From Ancylothrix sp036704045 (GTDB taxonomy: Bacteria > Cyanobacteriota > Cyanobacteriia > Cyanobacteriales > Oscillatoriaceae): 64,000 bases of DNA. Position numbers and translations under genes: made by a program. The first letter of the stretch is position 1. Each line of letters opens with the position of its first letter. Under the pieces are notes generated by a model that worked only from the letters and a program-made list of their open reading frames with translations, was not told the origin of the DNA and made no database searches. The DNA lies in the NCBI GenBank assembly GCA_036704045.1, contig DATNQM010000042.1, positions 124,001-188,000 on the forward strand. Direction: 5' to 3'. This document shows, one piece after another, positions 1 to 9,406 of the stretch.

Positions 1-1
1 A

Positions 2-1081
2 CTTCCGATAGAACCGCAACCGACGAGTCCGGAGTTGCTTGGTAAGGTTAGTGTGGTGGTGCCAACTCTTAATGAAGCGGAACGCATTAGTCCTTGTTTG
101 GAGGGGTTATCTCGCCAAAGTTACGAAGTGCGGGAAATTTTGGTGGTGGATAGCCGGTCGGAAGATGGAACGAGGGAATTGGTGAAGGCTGCGGCTGAAA
201 ATGACCCGCGTTTTCGTTTAATTACTGATGACCCTCTTCCTACTGGTTGGGTGGGCCGGCCTTGGGCTTTGCACACGGGCTTTTTGCGGAGTTCTGAGGG
301 TAGTGAATGGCTGTTAGGTATTGATGCGGATACTCAGCCGAGTCCTGCTTTGGTGGCTGGTTTGGTGAAAGCGGCGGAGGCGGAGGGCTATGATTTGGTT
401 TCGCTTTCGCCGAAATTTATTTTGAAATATCCGGGTGAGTTGTGGTTACAACCGGCGCTTTTGTTGACTTTAGTTTATCGTTTTGGGCCTACGGGTGCGG
501 GTAATGCCAAGGCGCAAAGGGTGATGGCGAATGGTCAATGTTTTTTATGCCGGCGTTCTGTTTTAAAAGCAGTTGATGGTTACACAAGTGCTCGCAGTTC
601 TTTTTGTGATGATGTTACTTTAGCCCGAAATATTGCGGCTGCTGGTTATAAGGTTGCTTTTTGGGATGGGGCAAAGTTGCTGAAAGTAAGAATGTATGAT
701 GGTGCTGTTGAGACTTGGCGAGAATGGGGTAGAAGTTTGGATCTTAAGGATGCTTCTAGTTCTAGTCAAATTTGGGGGGATGTTTGGTTACTTTTGGCAA
801 CTCAAGGTTTACCTTTGCCGGTGGTTTTAATAAGTTTGTTGATTACCCATTCTTTGACGGTATCTTTGACGGCTGGGGGTTTGTTGTTGGGGTTAAATCT
901 TTTTTTGCTGCTGGTTCGTTTTGGGTTGAATTTTGCTGTTAGTGAGTCGTATGATTTTTCGCAAACGCGGGCAGGCTGGGTGTTTTGGCTTTCTCCTTTT
1001 GCTGATCCTTTAGCGGCTATCCGTATTTTACTTTCTTCGCTAACAAGACCTAAAAAATGGCGGGGTCGGAGTTACGAATAA
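2..1081 (+). CDS. cruG: Family 2 glycosyltransferase, CruG-like (5' end outside window)
   Basis: The frame is open from the first bases, so the true start lies upstream of the window; the TTG at 35 is only an internal candidate. The protein begins with the GT-A nucleotide-binding signature VSVVVPTLNEAERI and carries an acidic GIDADTQPSP stretch (metal/nucleotide-sugar site), a central GQCFLCRRS segment and about three hydrophobic C-terminal helices. Family 2 enzymes with the PLPTGWVGRPWALHTGF segment in cyanobacteria are usually called CruG, the 2'-O-glycosyltransferase that adds a sugar to myxol-type carotenoids at the membrane. The crtO ketolase at 15.7 kb shows that carotenoid modification is present in the region. 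GT2 membership is clear; the CruG substrate assignment is an inference. A hairpin terminator follows the stop. Confidence 0.7.
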   Translation, partial: LPIEPQPTSPELLGKVSVVVPTLNEAERISPCLEGLSRQSYEVREILVVDSRSEDGTRELVKAAAENDPRFRLITDDPLPTGWVGRPWALHTGFLRSSEGSEWLLGIDADTQPSPALVAGLVKAAEAEGYDLVSLSPKFILKYPGELWLQPALLLTLVYRFGPTGAGNAKAQRVMANGQCFLCRRSVLKAVDGYTSARSSFCDDVTLARNIAAAGYKVAFWDGAKLLKVRMYDGAVETWREWGRSLDLKDASSSSQIWGDVWLLLATQGLPLPVVLISLLITHSLTVSLTAGGLLLGLNLFLLLVRFGLNFAVSESYDFSQTRAGWVFWLSPFADPLAAIRILLSSLTRPKKWRGRSYE

Positions 1082-1111
1082 AGAGGCCGGTGAGCTTGTT
1101 TTTTTATGACT

Positions 1112-1142
1112 GGCAGGTAATTTACCTGTCGGTATTTTTTTT
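1112..1142 (+). terminator. Rho-independent terminator of the glycosyltransferase gene
   Basis: A stem GGCAGGT (1112-1118) pairs with ACCTGTC (1124-1130) across a five-base AATTT loop and is followed by GGTA and a run of eight T. It lies about 30 bases after the stop codon. Confidence 0.8.
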
Positions 1143-2367
1143 AATTAATAATTTTAACTAATAGTTAAAAACCTATTGTATTTGGAGTGAAAAAGCAAAT
1201 ATTTTAAGGCTAAATTATAAGTTATTTAAAAAAGTTTGTGTAAATTTAATTTAAAATTAATACTAAAAATTTTAATTTTTTGTTTAAAAAATCCCGGTTT
1301 AAGGGCTAATATATAATTCCCGAAAGAAAAACCTTGTCAATAGGATTTAGTAATACCAGTTTTGAAATTTTTTCAGAATTTAGGTTGATGAACTAGGGTT
1401 AGAATTTAATAAGAATTATAAAATTTGTGGCAATAATATAGAAGTTGGGTTGCGCTTTCTTTTAACGTAATTTACGTTTTAGCTAATCTACCAACTGGCT
1501 TTTGTTTATTTTTTATTGTTAGTATAAACTATAGGAAAAAGATAAACTCTATAGCAGTTTTTAATAAAAGTAACTAGGGTTATTGTTTATACAATCGACT
1601 TCACAGTTGGTATTTAATTTTTAGGGGTAGAAAAGGCTTAGGTTGAGGTCAGTTTATAGTGTGAAACTTTTGTAACTTCCTATACACATCCCAAAGCAAT
1701 GTCATTTGTTAAATATTGATGAGGGCAAATTAAATTTACGATAAAATCTGTGGTTTTTGGAGAGTTAGGATTACAATTACAAAAAAATATAGTAAGTTGC
1801 AATATAAAATTGTATTGTGAAGTTATACAACCATTGTTGTATGGGGGGATAAATTTTGGTGAAATAGGCGGTTTCTGGTTGTTCTAAATATAAAATTTGG
1901 GTTACTGCTAAAATTGTTGTATAGGTAAAGTAAAAATTTTTATTGAAATTGGAATGCTAGAAGGCTAAGAAATATTATGGTTAAATATTCTCTAAAAATA
2001 GAAATAGGGGTATTGGAAGACACAAATGGGGATATTCTGTTAAGGAAAAAGCCGAACCATTGTTTAAAATTAATAATTTAAGCTTTGGTGTTTACTTAAA
2101 AAATGGGCTAAATTTTTGGCGTATAAAAAAATAGTGTGGCGATTTTTGAGGATTTAATTTCAATTAATAAGAAGCCAATTGTAGTTAGGAAAACATTGTA
2201 AAAAACAGGAATAATGTTTGTAAAAGATTAACAACATAAAGTTTCTCAATGTCTATAAATTTAAAACAATAGATTCTAAAAAAAGGTATTTTTGAATCTA
2301 AAAAATTAGTAATAAAGAGATTTTTGTCTAAAAATTTTTACGCTACTATGATTGATGAGGAAAATTT
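1143..2367. other. AT-rich intergenic region without recognisable gene
   Basis: About 1.2 kb of very AT-rich DNA with frequent stops in all frames and no RCCGGY palindrome, unlike neighbouring genes. It contains one short inverted repeat, ATACAAC-4 nt-GTTGTAT at 1825-1842, and TTGTTGTAT recurs near 1912-1921. Presumably it holds the promoter of the downstream sensor kinase; no RNA gene was recognised. Confidence 0.5.
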
Positions 2368-4230
2368 ATGAAAGCGCTGCCAATTAATGTTTTAATTGTC
2401 GAAGATAGCCCAAGCGATGCGTTATTGTGGCAGACGATGTTTTTGACAGGGGATTCACAAAAGTGGCGGGTGTTTTGGGTAAAGCGGCTAAAAGAAGCGG
2501 TGGATAGTTGCCGTCAATGTCAATTTGACGTGATACTTTTAGATTTATGTTTACCAGATTCAAATGGATGGGAAACGGTGGCAGAATTTCATAGGGAGAT
2601 TCCTAATGTGCCGGTGTTGGTATTGACATCAGAAGAAAATGAAGAAGTGGCAATACAAGCAATGTCACAGGGGGCGCAAGATTATTTGGTAAAGAATGAT
2701 ATTACTTATAACTTGCTTTTTAGGGCAATTCGTTATGCGATTGAGAGAGGACAAATACTTAAACAATTACGAGATAGTCAACAACAATATAAGGTTATTT
2801 TTAATGGTTCTTTTCAGTTAATGGCAGTTTTGAATGTTGAGGGAATTTGTTTAGATATTAATCAAACTGCTTTAGATTTTTTCCAAAAATCCAGAGAAGA
2901 TTTTTTAGGAAAACCGATGGGAGAGACTTTATTTTGTCCTGAAATAAAAAGCATAAAAAGTTGGTTTAAAAAAGCACTTTTAGCGGTTGCTGAAGGAAAA
3001 TTAGTTCGAGATGAAATGGAGATGAAAGGAGGGGATAAAAGGAAGGGTTGGGTAGATTTTTCGCTGAAGCCGGTATTAGATGAAACAGGAAAAGTGGTGC
3101 TTTTGATTGCTGAAGCAAGAGATATAAGTGACCGCAAAAAGGCAGAAAAAGCATTACAAAATGCCAAAGAACAATTAAAAGCTGTTTTAAATGCAGTCCC
3201 TGGAATAGTGGCTTGGATTAACAGAGATTTGCAATATTTAGGAGTGAATCAAAACCTCGCTAATATACAATCTATGCGGGCTGATAATTTTGTGGGAAAA
3301 AAGGTAGGATTTTCTCAAAAAAGCCCGAATTTAACTAAATTTTTGGTGGAGTTTATGGAAAGTGCGGGAATGGCAGCCAGCAAGATTATTGAATTAGATA
3401 TTGATGGCTGTCTTAAAAATTACTTAATAGTAGGACAAAAATATCAAAAAGGTTTGGCGGCTGTGTTGGTTGGAATTGATATTACAGAAAGAAAAAAAAA
3501 TGAAGAGGAAATTGTTAAAAATCTTGAAAAAGAACGCGAACTTAATGAAATTAAATCTAGCTTAATGCGCTTACTGTTTCATGATATCCGTAACCCAATC
3601 AGCAATATTTTGGTGAGTGCTCAAATGTTGCAAAAATTTCCCGAAGACTTTGATATAGAAACAAAGAATCTACAATTTGAACAAATTTATAAATCTATTG
3701 GTAATTTGTTGAATTTACTAGATGAAGTGTTGATAAGAAGTCAGACTGAGGGAGACAAACTGATATATAAACCAACATTTATACCTTTAAAAAATATTGC
3801 CTATGAATTGATAGAAAACATCAACTATCTCCGCCAAGAAAACCCAATTGTTTTTACTTGGGAAGGAGAAGAAGGGGTTATAGAAATGGATGAGTTTTTA
3901 GTAAGGCATATTTTAACAAACCTACTACATAATGCGGTCAAATATTCTCCCCAAGGTGGTGAAATTCGCTTTGAATGTATTTGCCAAAAAAATTTAGTTG
4001 TTTTTAAGGTAAAAGACGAAGGAATCGGTATTCCTTTAAAAGACCGTGCAGAAATTTTTGAGACATTTCATCGCGCAAGTAATGTGGGTAAAATTCAAGG
4101 TACCGGCTTGGGATTATCTATTGTTAAAAAATGCGTAGACTTGCATGGAGGCGAAATAATTTTAGAAAGTGAAGAAGGATTAGGAACCACTTTTACAGTT
4201 AAACTTCCTTTAAAGAAGGATAAATTTTAG
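2368..4230 (+). CDS. Receiver-PAS-PAS sensor histidine kinase
   Basis: This 620-residue soluble protein starts at an ATG preceded by GAGGA. An N-terminal receiver domain (about 6-125) keeps the acidic pair VEDSP, the phosphoacceptor Asp in VILLDLCLP and the Lys in YLVKND. Two PAS-like domains follow (about 140-260 and 265-375), then a short coiled linker, a dimerisation/phosphoacceptor helix with H-box LFHDIRNPIS, and a HATPase domain with N-box NAVKYS, G1 DEGIGI and G2 GTGLGLSIVKK. A kinase with its receiver in front is typical of cyanobacterial phosphorelay proteins; the input signal cannot be read from sequence. No transmembrane segment is seen. Its last 32 bases overlap the convergent kinase gene at 4199-7576, whose catalytic domain is very similar. 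Confidence 0.9.
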   Translation: MKALPINVLIVEDSPSDALLWQTMFLTGDSQKWRVFWVKRLKEAVDSCRQCQFDVILLDLCLPDSNGWETVAEFHREIPNVPVLVLTSEENEEVAIQAMSQGAQDYLVKNDITYNLLFRAIRYAIERGQILKQLRDSQQQYKVIFNGSFQLMAVLNVEGICLDINQTALDFFQKSREDFLGKPMGETLFCPEIKSIKSWFKKALLAVAEGKLVRDEMEMKGGDKRKGWVDFSLKPVLDETGKVVLLIAEARDISDRKKAEKALQNAKEQLKAVLNAVPGIVAWINRDLQYLGVNQNLANIQSMRADNFVGKKVGFSQKSPNLTKFLVEFMESAGMAASKIIELDIDGCLKNYLIVGQKYQKGLAAVLVGIDITERKKNEEEIVKNLEKERELNEIKSSLMRLLFHDIRNPISNILVSAQMLQKFPEDFDIETKNLQFEQIYKSIGNLLNLLDEVLIRSQTEGDKLIYKPTFIPLKNIAYELIENINYLRQENPIVFTWEGEEGVIEMDEFLVRHILTNLLHNAVKYSPQGGEIRFECICQKNLVVFKVKDEGIGIPLKDRAEIFETFHRASNVGKIQGTGLGLSIVKKCVDLHGGEIILESEEGLGTTFTVKLPLKKDKF

Positions 4231-7200
4231 GTTCATAACGGGTGGGTAAACGGACAGTGAAAGTTGTGCCGGTTTTGATTTTACTTTCTACAGAAATCGT
4301 CCCGCCGTGCAAATCTACTGCTTTTTTTACAATTGCTAAACCTAAACCTGTCCCTGGAATTTTGCCTACATTACCGGCGCGATGAAAGGCTTCAAATAAC
4401 AAAGGTAAATCATCTGCGGGTATGCCAATTCCTTCATCTTGAACTTGAAAAACAACTTCTTTATCAAGATAAGTAAGCATTAAACGTACTCTCCCGCCGA
4501 GAGGAGAATATTTAATGGCATTAGATAGCAAATTACTCAAAATATGTCGTAATAATTTTTCATCAAGACAAGGTAGAAAAACTGTCTTAGGAAAATCTTT
4601 ATATTTTTGGGGAATTGGGCCCGAAGTGCTAAAACTAACTGCTGAAAAATTTAGCGCCAACTTAGAATCTTCTACTAAGTCAAGACAAAATTCTTCTATA
4701 TCTAAAGCAGTAGCATTCAACGTCAGTTTACCGGCTTCGACTTTGCCAATTACGAGGACGTTTTCTAACAAATCTGTCATTTGATTTGCGGCTGCTTTAA
4801 TGCGCTGAAGATAGCGCAGTTTTTTCTCTTCGGAAGAACGTTCTCCATAATGTTGTAACAACTCAACTGACATAACAATACTGGTTAGAGGATTGCGGAA
4901 TTCATGGGAAACCATCGAAACAAATCGAGATTTAATTTCATTGAGTTGTTTTTCTGTTTCCAAAGATTGATGCAACTCAACAATACACTCTTTTCTCTCT
5001 GTTATATCTTCAGCAATTGCGGCGATGCGATAAACAATACCTAAAGAATTACGAATGGGAAAACAACGATGCCAAATCCAGCGAATAGAATTATTAGGTA
5101 AAATAATGCGAAATTCATAACAAACTGGTACTCCTTCCGACAAAGGTACACTCATTCCAAATAACTGTTCGCGATCTTCAGGATGAACAGCATCAAGCCA
5201 AGAAAGCGGTTCCTCATAAACACTTGTACAACTTCTACCCCAAATTTCTTCATAGCCAGGACTAATATAAATTATTTGTTTTAGATCCGGTGTCGCAATC
5301 CAAAAAAGCTCGCGGATATTTTCGGCTAATTGTCTAAATTTTTCTTCACTAAATCGCAATGCTTCTTCGGATTTTTTGCGCGCAGTGATATCTTGTACCA
5401 TAGCTACAGCATAGTTAATTTTGCCGGTTTTATTTCTCATTACAGCTATGGTTAATTGTGTCCAAACAATTTCAGCGTTTTTAGTAAGAAAACGTTTCTC
5501 CATTTGATAACGGTTAATTTTTCCTTCTAAAACTTGTTTAATATAAACCATTTCACTGTCAATATCTTTCGGATAAGAAATGTCTGCCAGCGTTAAATTT
5601 GCCAATTGTGTCTCGCTATAACCTAAAATTTCACAAAAAGCAGTGTTGACTTTAAAAAAGCGATAATTATCTGCCAAAACCAGCGCCATTCCCACCGGCG
5701 AATCATCAAAAACTCTGCGAAATCTTTCTTCACTTTCTTGCATAGCTGCAAGAGATCGCAGGCGTTCGATACTAAAAGCGATGTGATTTGCTATTGTTTT
5801 GGCTTGTAATAGCTCTGTTTCACTAAAGTGATGGGGAACGGCATAACCGACCATAAGCTGACCTAAAAACCGTCCTTGAAATACCAAAGGAATAAACCCG
5901 ACTGAACCCATACCAGCTTCAAGTAAAACTGTTCTTACCGATGCAATATTAGACATTCTTAGGGTTGAAACATTAGAAATAATTACAGATTGCTTACTTG
6001 TTTCATAATAACCCTCAAAATAGTCTTCAATAGCTTTTTTGTGGATTTCATTAATACCATATTGGGCTTTAAATACCAGTTTATTGTTGGCTAATATTTT
6101 CCAATCACTATTAATATCAATTAAGGAAATATCAGTTTTTAGTTCTCGATTTTCTGAAATTAAAATCCCTGCATATTCTGGTCTAAATGTTTGTTGAATA
6201 GCATTTAAAGCAGCTTCGTAAATTTCGGGATTAGAAATTGCTCGTCCAATTGCATCTGCTAAATAATAAAGAGATTGCAGTTGATTAAACCGCTGCCTTA
6301 AAGCAGTTTGAGCTTGTTTTCTTCTGCTAATTTCACTTTTTAATTCTTCGTTTACTCGTCGGAGTTCGTGGGTGCGTTGTTCGACATAAATTTCTAATTC
6401 TTGGTGAGCACTTTGAAAAGCCTGGTGTGTTTTTTTAATAGCTGTTATGTCGCGGCCAACTGCTTGAAATTCGATAAAATTTTCTTGGTCATCAAATAAA
6501 GCACGAATTGTCCATTCTAATTGTCTTATTGTACCGGCCTCATAGGAATGCTCAAAAATACAAACAGGCTCATCAACATTTAACTGTTCCAGACAATTCC
6601 AAAATTTAACGCAATCTTCAAGAAGCCAACCAGCCAAAAAATTACTGCCAATTAATTCTTGGCGTTCTAAACCAAAAAAGCGACAGTAAGCGCTATTAAC
6701 AAAAGTGATAATGCCGGTGGCTAAAAACCGACAAATCCATTCAGTTTGATCTTCAACAATTGCCCGATAACGTTCTTCGCTTTTTTGCAGTGCTTCTTGG
6801 GCAACTTTGGCGGCTGTAATATCACGAGAAACCCCTTCCAAAGCAATCATATTTCCGCTTTGATCATAAATTGGAGTGGTGCGAATTTCTGTCCAAAGTG
6901 TACTACCATTTTTATGTATCCAACGGACAACTAAAAAATCTTTCATAGGCTGAAAACTCAACCACTTATTAAACATCTCTCTATCATCTGGATGAATGAT
7001 TTTATTACCCAAAGTAGGGTCAGCATAATGTTCTTCTGGAGTGTAACCAGTAATAGTAAAAGCGGCTGGACTAACATATTCAAAACCGCTAGGAGGAGTA
7101 AGACGATAACGGTAAATAATATCGGGCAAACTTTCTGCAAGACGAAGATAGCGGGCTTGACTTTCTTGTAACAGTAATTCTGTTTCTTGCTGTTGTTGGA

Positions 7201-7576
7201 ATTGTTTTTTTTGTTTCAGGGCATCGCTAACTGCTTTGCCAAGCCGGCTGAGGTTATTTTTCAGCACATAGTCCGCACAACCTTTTTTGATACAGTCCAC
7301 TGCAATGTCTTCACTTTGGCTATCGGTGACAATAATCAAAGGGATATTTTGCTGTTGTTGCTGTAAGATTTCTAAGACTTCTAGTGCACCCAATTGGGCA
7401 CCGTCGTAGTTGCTGAGGATGATATGGGGGGGGTTGTCGAGGGCTGCTAGGAAGTGGGATCGATTGTCCACCCGCTGCCAGTTGAGAACAAAGCCAAACT
7501 GACGCAGTTTTTCGAGGGTGATTTCTGCGTGGGCGGGGGAGTCCTCTACGATCAGGAGGCGGATAGATTTGGACAT
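4199..7576 (-). CDS. Multi-PAS/GAF sensor histidine kinase with degenerate receiver
   Basis: The 1,125-residue protein has, in order, a receiver-like domain (5-120), PAS (about 130-255), PAS (265-385), a coiled coil (385-440), GAF (445-620), PAS (630-755), PAS (760-885), a HisKA helix with MVSHEFRNPL and a HATPase with NAIKYS, DEGIGI and GTGLGLAIVKK. In the receiver the acidic pair (VEDSP) and the Lys (YVLKNN) are present, but the residue at the phosphoacceptor position is Asn56 (SNYDG instead of the usual SDY), so it probably cannot be phosphorylated. The gene converges on, and overlaps by 32 bp, the related kinase at 2368-4230. No membrane helix is seen. The kinase assignment is firm; signal and partner are unknown. 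Confidence 0.9.
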   Translation of the reverse strand: MSKSIRLLIVEDSPAHAEITLEKLRQFGFVLNWQRVDNRSHFLAALDNPPHIILSNYDGAQLGALEVLEILQQQQQNIPLIIVTDSQSEDIAVDCIKKGCADYVLKNNLSRLGKAVSDALKQKKQFQQQQETELLLQESQARYLRLAESLPDIIYRYRLTPPSGFEYVSPAAFTITGYTPEEHYADPTLGNKIIHPDDREMFNKWLSFQPMKDFLVVRWIHKNGSTLWTEIRTTPIYDQSGNMIALEGVSRDITAAKVAQEALQKSEERYRAIVEDQTEWICRFLATGIITFVNSAYCRFFGLERQELIGSNFLAGWLLEDCVKFWNCLEQLNVDEPVCIFEHSYEAGTIRQLEWTIRALFDDQENFIEFQAVGRDITAIKKTHQAFQSAHQELEIYVEQRTHELRRVNEELKSEISRRKQAQTALRQRFNQLQSLYYLADAIGRAISNPEIYEAALNAIQQTFRPEYAGILISENRELKTDISLIDINSDWKILANNKLVFKAQYGINEIHKKAIEDYFEGYYETSKQSVIISNVSTLRMSNIASVRTVLLEAGMGSVGFIPLVFQGRFLGQLMVGYAVPHHFSETELLQAKTIANHIAFSIERLRSLAAMQESEERFRRVFDDSPVGMALVLADNYRFFKVNTAFCEILGYSETQLANLTLADISYPKDIDSEMVYIKQVLEGKINRYQMEKRFLTKNAEIVWTQLTIAVMRNKTGKINYAVAMVQDITARKKSEEALRFSEEKFRQLAENIRELFWIATPDLKQIIYISPGYEEIWGRSCTSVYEEPLSWLDAVHPEDREQLFGMSVPLSEGVPVCYEFRIILPNNSIRWIWHRCFPIRNSLGIVYRIAAIAEDITERKECIVELHQSLETEKQLNEIKSRFVSMVSHEFRNPLTSIVMSVELLQHYGERSSEEKKLRYLQRIKAAANQMTDLLENVLVIGKVEAGKLTLNATALDIEEFCLDLVEDSKLALNFSAVSFSTSGPIPQKYKDFPKTVFLPCLDEKLLRHILSNLLSNAIKYSPLGGRVRLMLTYLDKEVVFQVQDEGIGIPADDLPLLFEAFHRAGNVGKIPGTGLGLAIVKKAVDLHGGTISVESKIKTGTTFTVRLPTRYEPKIYPSLKEV

Positions 7577-8003
7577 AGGCTTGCTAAAACAAAACCTCGA
7601 TCAAAGGCGGTAGATCGGGATAGTAAAAAGGTGGATGACGGTTACATCCTTTGATTGTTGCGCTTTCTAAATTATTATTTGAGGCCCACATCGTATCTTT
7701 TATTTGGCCGGTGGTGGCGGATTTTGCTTTCCGCTTTGCCAGCATTTTGTCGGCTTCAATTTTTGCACCCTGCTTGTTTATTTAATCGTGATTTCAATGT
7801 AATAAAATCATTTTTTTAGTTTAAGGGATATTTTTTTATTTTTGTTTGATTTGAACGAACTAGCGTTCTCGGCTTTTAAGGAGGCTATTAACCTGTTAAG
7901 GAGTTTTCCCTTAAAGCTAAGGATTCATAAACTGCTGGGGCAGTTTTCTTTGGTTTCAAGATGGAGTGTAGGGGTTTAAAATGCTCTAAAGACGAATAGG
8001 ATT
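7577..8003. other. Intergenic region between divergent kinase gene and glcE
   Basis: About 430 bases separate the start of the minus-strand kinase from plus-strand glcE and must carry both promoters. I see no gene, strong hairpin or repeat. An in-frame TAA at 7977 marks the upstream limit of the glcE frame. Confidence 0.5.
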
Positions 8004-9317
8004 TTGGGGATCGCTTTGGCCATTGTTCAGCAACTAGAAACAATTGTGGGTACGACGTCGGCTGGCATTTATTCTTATCTAAATTTGCCGGCATCTTGGA
8101 AAGGGCGGATCACAAAAGCCGTCACTTCTGCAACGGAAATTGATTGCCTTGTTTTTCCCCAAACTGTTACGGAATTGGCGCAAGTAATAGGTTTGGCTTA
8201 TGGTCAAAATTTGCGTGTTTTGTGTGCCGGTGCTGGAAGCAAGCTCGACTGGGGAGGTTTGGCCAAGGGGGTGAATTTGGTTGTTAGTACGGCCAAACTC
8301 AATGGCTTAATTGATCATGCTGCCGGTGATATGACGGTGACGGCAGAGGCTGGGATGAAATTAAGCGATTTACAAGCAATTTTATCTGAAAAAGGTCAAT
8401 TTTTGCCTTTAGATGTACCGTATGCTGAGGAGTCTACTCTGGGCGGTATTGTGGCTACGGCGATCACCGGCAGTCTCCGTCATCGTTATGGTGGTGTCCG
8501 TGATTTGCTAATTGGTTTGTCTTTTGTACGGGCTGATGGGGAAATTGCTAAGGCCGGTGGTCGGGTTGTTAAAAATGTGGCCGGTTATGATTTGATGAAA
8601 CTGTTTGCCGGTTCTTATGGCACATTAGGTGTAATTTGTCAAGTTACTTTTAGAGTTTATCCGCTGCCGGAGGCGTCCCAAACAGTTTTGCTAATGGGGG
8701 AAAAGGCGGGTATTGCTGAGGCTGCAAAAATGGTTTTGGCTTCGGCGTTGACTCCTACGGCAATGGATGTGGTTTCACCGGCCATTGTGGGACGGTTGGA
8801 TAGCGGTGATGGAATGGGTTTGTTGGTGAGGTTTCAAAGTGTTGCAGAAAGTGTGCAACAACAATCTGACCGGCTGTTGGAATTAGGAAAAACTTTAGGT
8901 TTAAAAGGTTCTATTCTCAAAGATGATGCTGACTTATGGCAACGGTTAAAAAATTTAATGTGGAATTCTGAGCAGGAGTCTGCAATTGTTTGCAAAATAG
9001 GAGTTAGACCGAGTAATTCTGTGGAGGTTTTGGCTGGGTTGGATGGGTTGAATGCTAGAGGTTTGATTCATGCCGGTAGTGGTTTAGGATTTTTGCAAGT
9101 GGGAGAACAAGCTGGTATTGAAATTATAAAAAATTTGAGAGAATTGGCTGAAAAAAATGGGGGATTTTTGACCGTTTTAAAGGCAGGAGTTGCTTTGAAG
9201 GAAAATATAGAAGTTTGGGGATATCAAGGTAATGGTTTGGAGGTTATGAGAAAAATAAAAAATCAGTTTGATGAGAGAAGTATATTGTCTGGGGGCCGGT
9301 TTGTTGGAGGAATTTAG
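8004..9317 (+). CDS. glcE: Glycolate dehydrogenase FAD-binding subunit GlcE
   Basis: A FAD_binding_4 (PCMH-type) protein of about 437 residues. It shows the VFPQTVTELAQVI entry motif, the FAD loop CAGAGSKLDWGG, the segment ESTLGGIVATAITG and the conserved GGRVVKNVAGYDLMKLF. GlcE works with GlcD and the iron-sulfur subunit GlcF to oxidise glycolate to glyoxylate in photorespiration; glcF follows after 89 bases, supporting the assignment. No ATG start exists: the frame opens after a TAA at 7977, and the candidates are TTG at 8004 (AGGA just upstream) and TTG at 8016 (GGGGA upstream), so the exact N-terminus is uncertain. No glcD is visible, so that subunit must be encoded elsewhere. Confidence 0.88.
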   Translation: MGIALAIVQQLETIVGTTSAGIYSYLNLPASWKGRITKAVTSATEIDCLVFPQTVTELAQVIGLAYGQNLRVLCAGAGSKLDWGGLAKGVNLVVSTAKLNGLIDHAAGDMTVTAEAGMKLSDLQAILSEKGQFLPLDVPYAEESTLGGIVATAITGSLRHRYGGVRDLLIGLSFVRADGEIAKAGGRVVKNVAGYDLMKLFAGSYGTLGVICQVTFRVYPLPEASQTVLLMGEKAGIAEAAKMVLASALTPTAMDVVSPAIVGRLDSGDGMGLLVRFQSVAESVQQQSDRLLELGKTLGLKGSILKDDADLWQRLKNLMWNSEQESAIVCKIGVRPSNSVEVLAGLDGLNARGLIHAGSGLGFLQVGEQAGIEIIKNLRELAEKNGGFLTVLKAGVALKENIEVWGYQGNGLEVMRKIKNQFDERSILSGGRFVGGI

Positions 9318-9406
9318 GAAGGTTTTGTTAGATAAATGCCGGTGAATTATGAAGTCGGCTTTAGCCCAAGTGTAGACATTTATTAAAAGATTAGGGAAGT
9401 CAAAAA

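Noticed and set aside
1143..2367. Hidden RNA gene in the long AT-rich gap
   Set aside because: No tRNA-like TTCGA loop, no strong stem structures; only a 7-bp inverted repeat.
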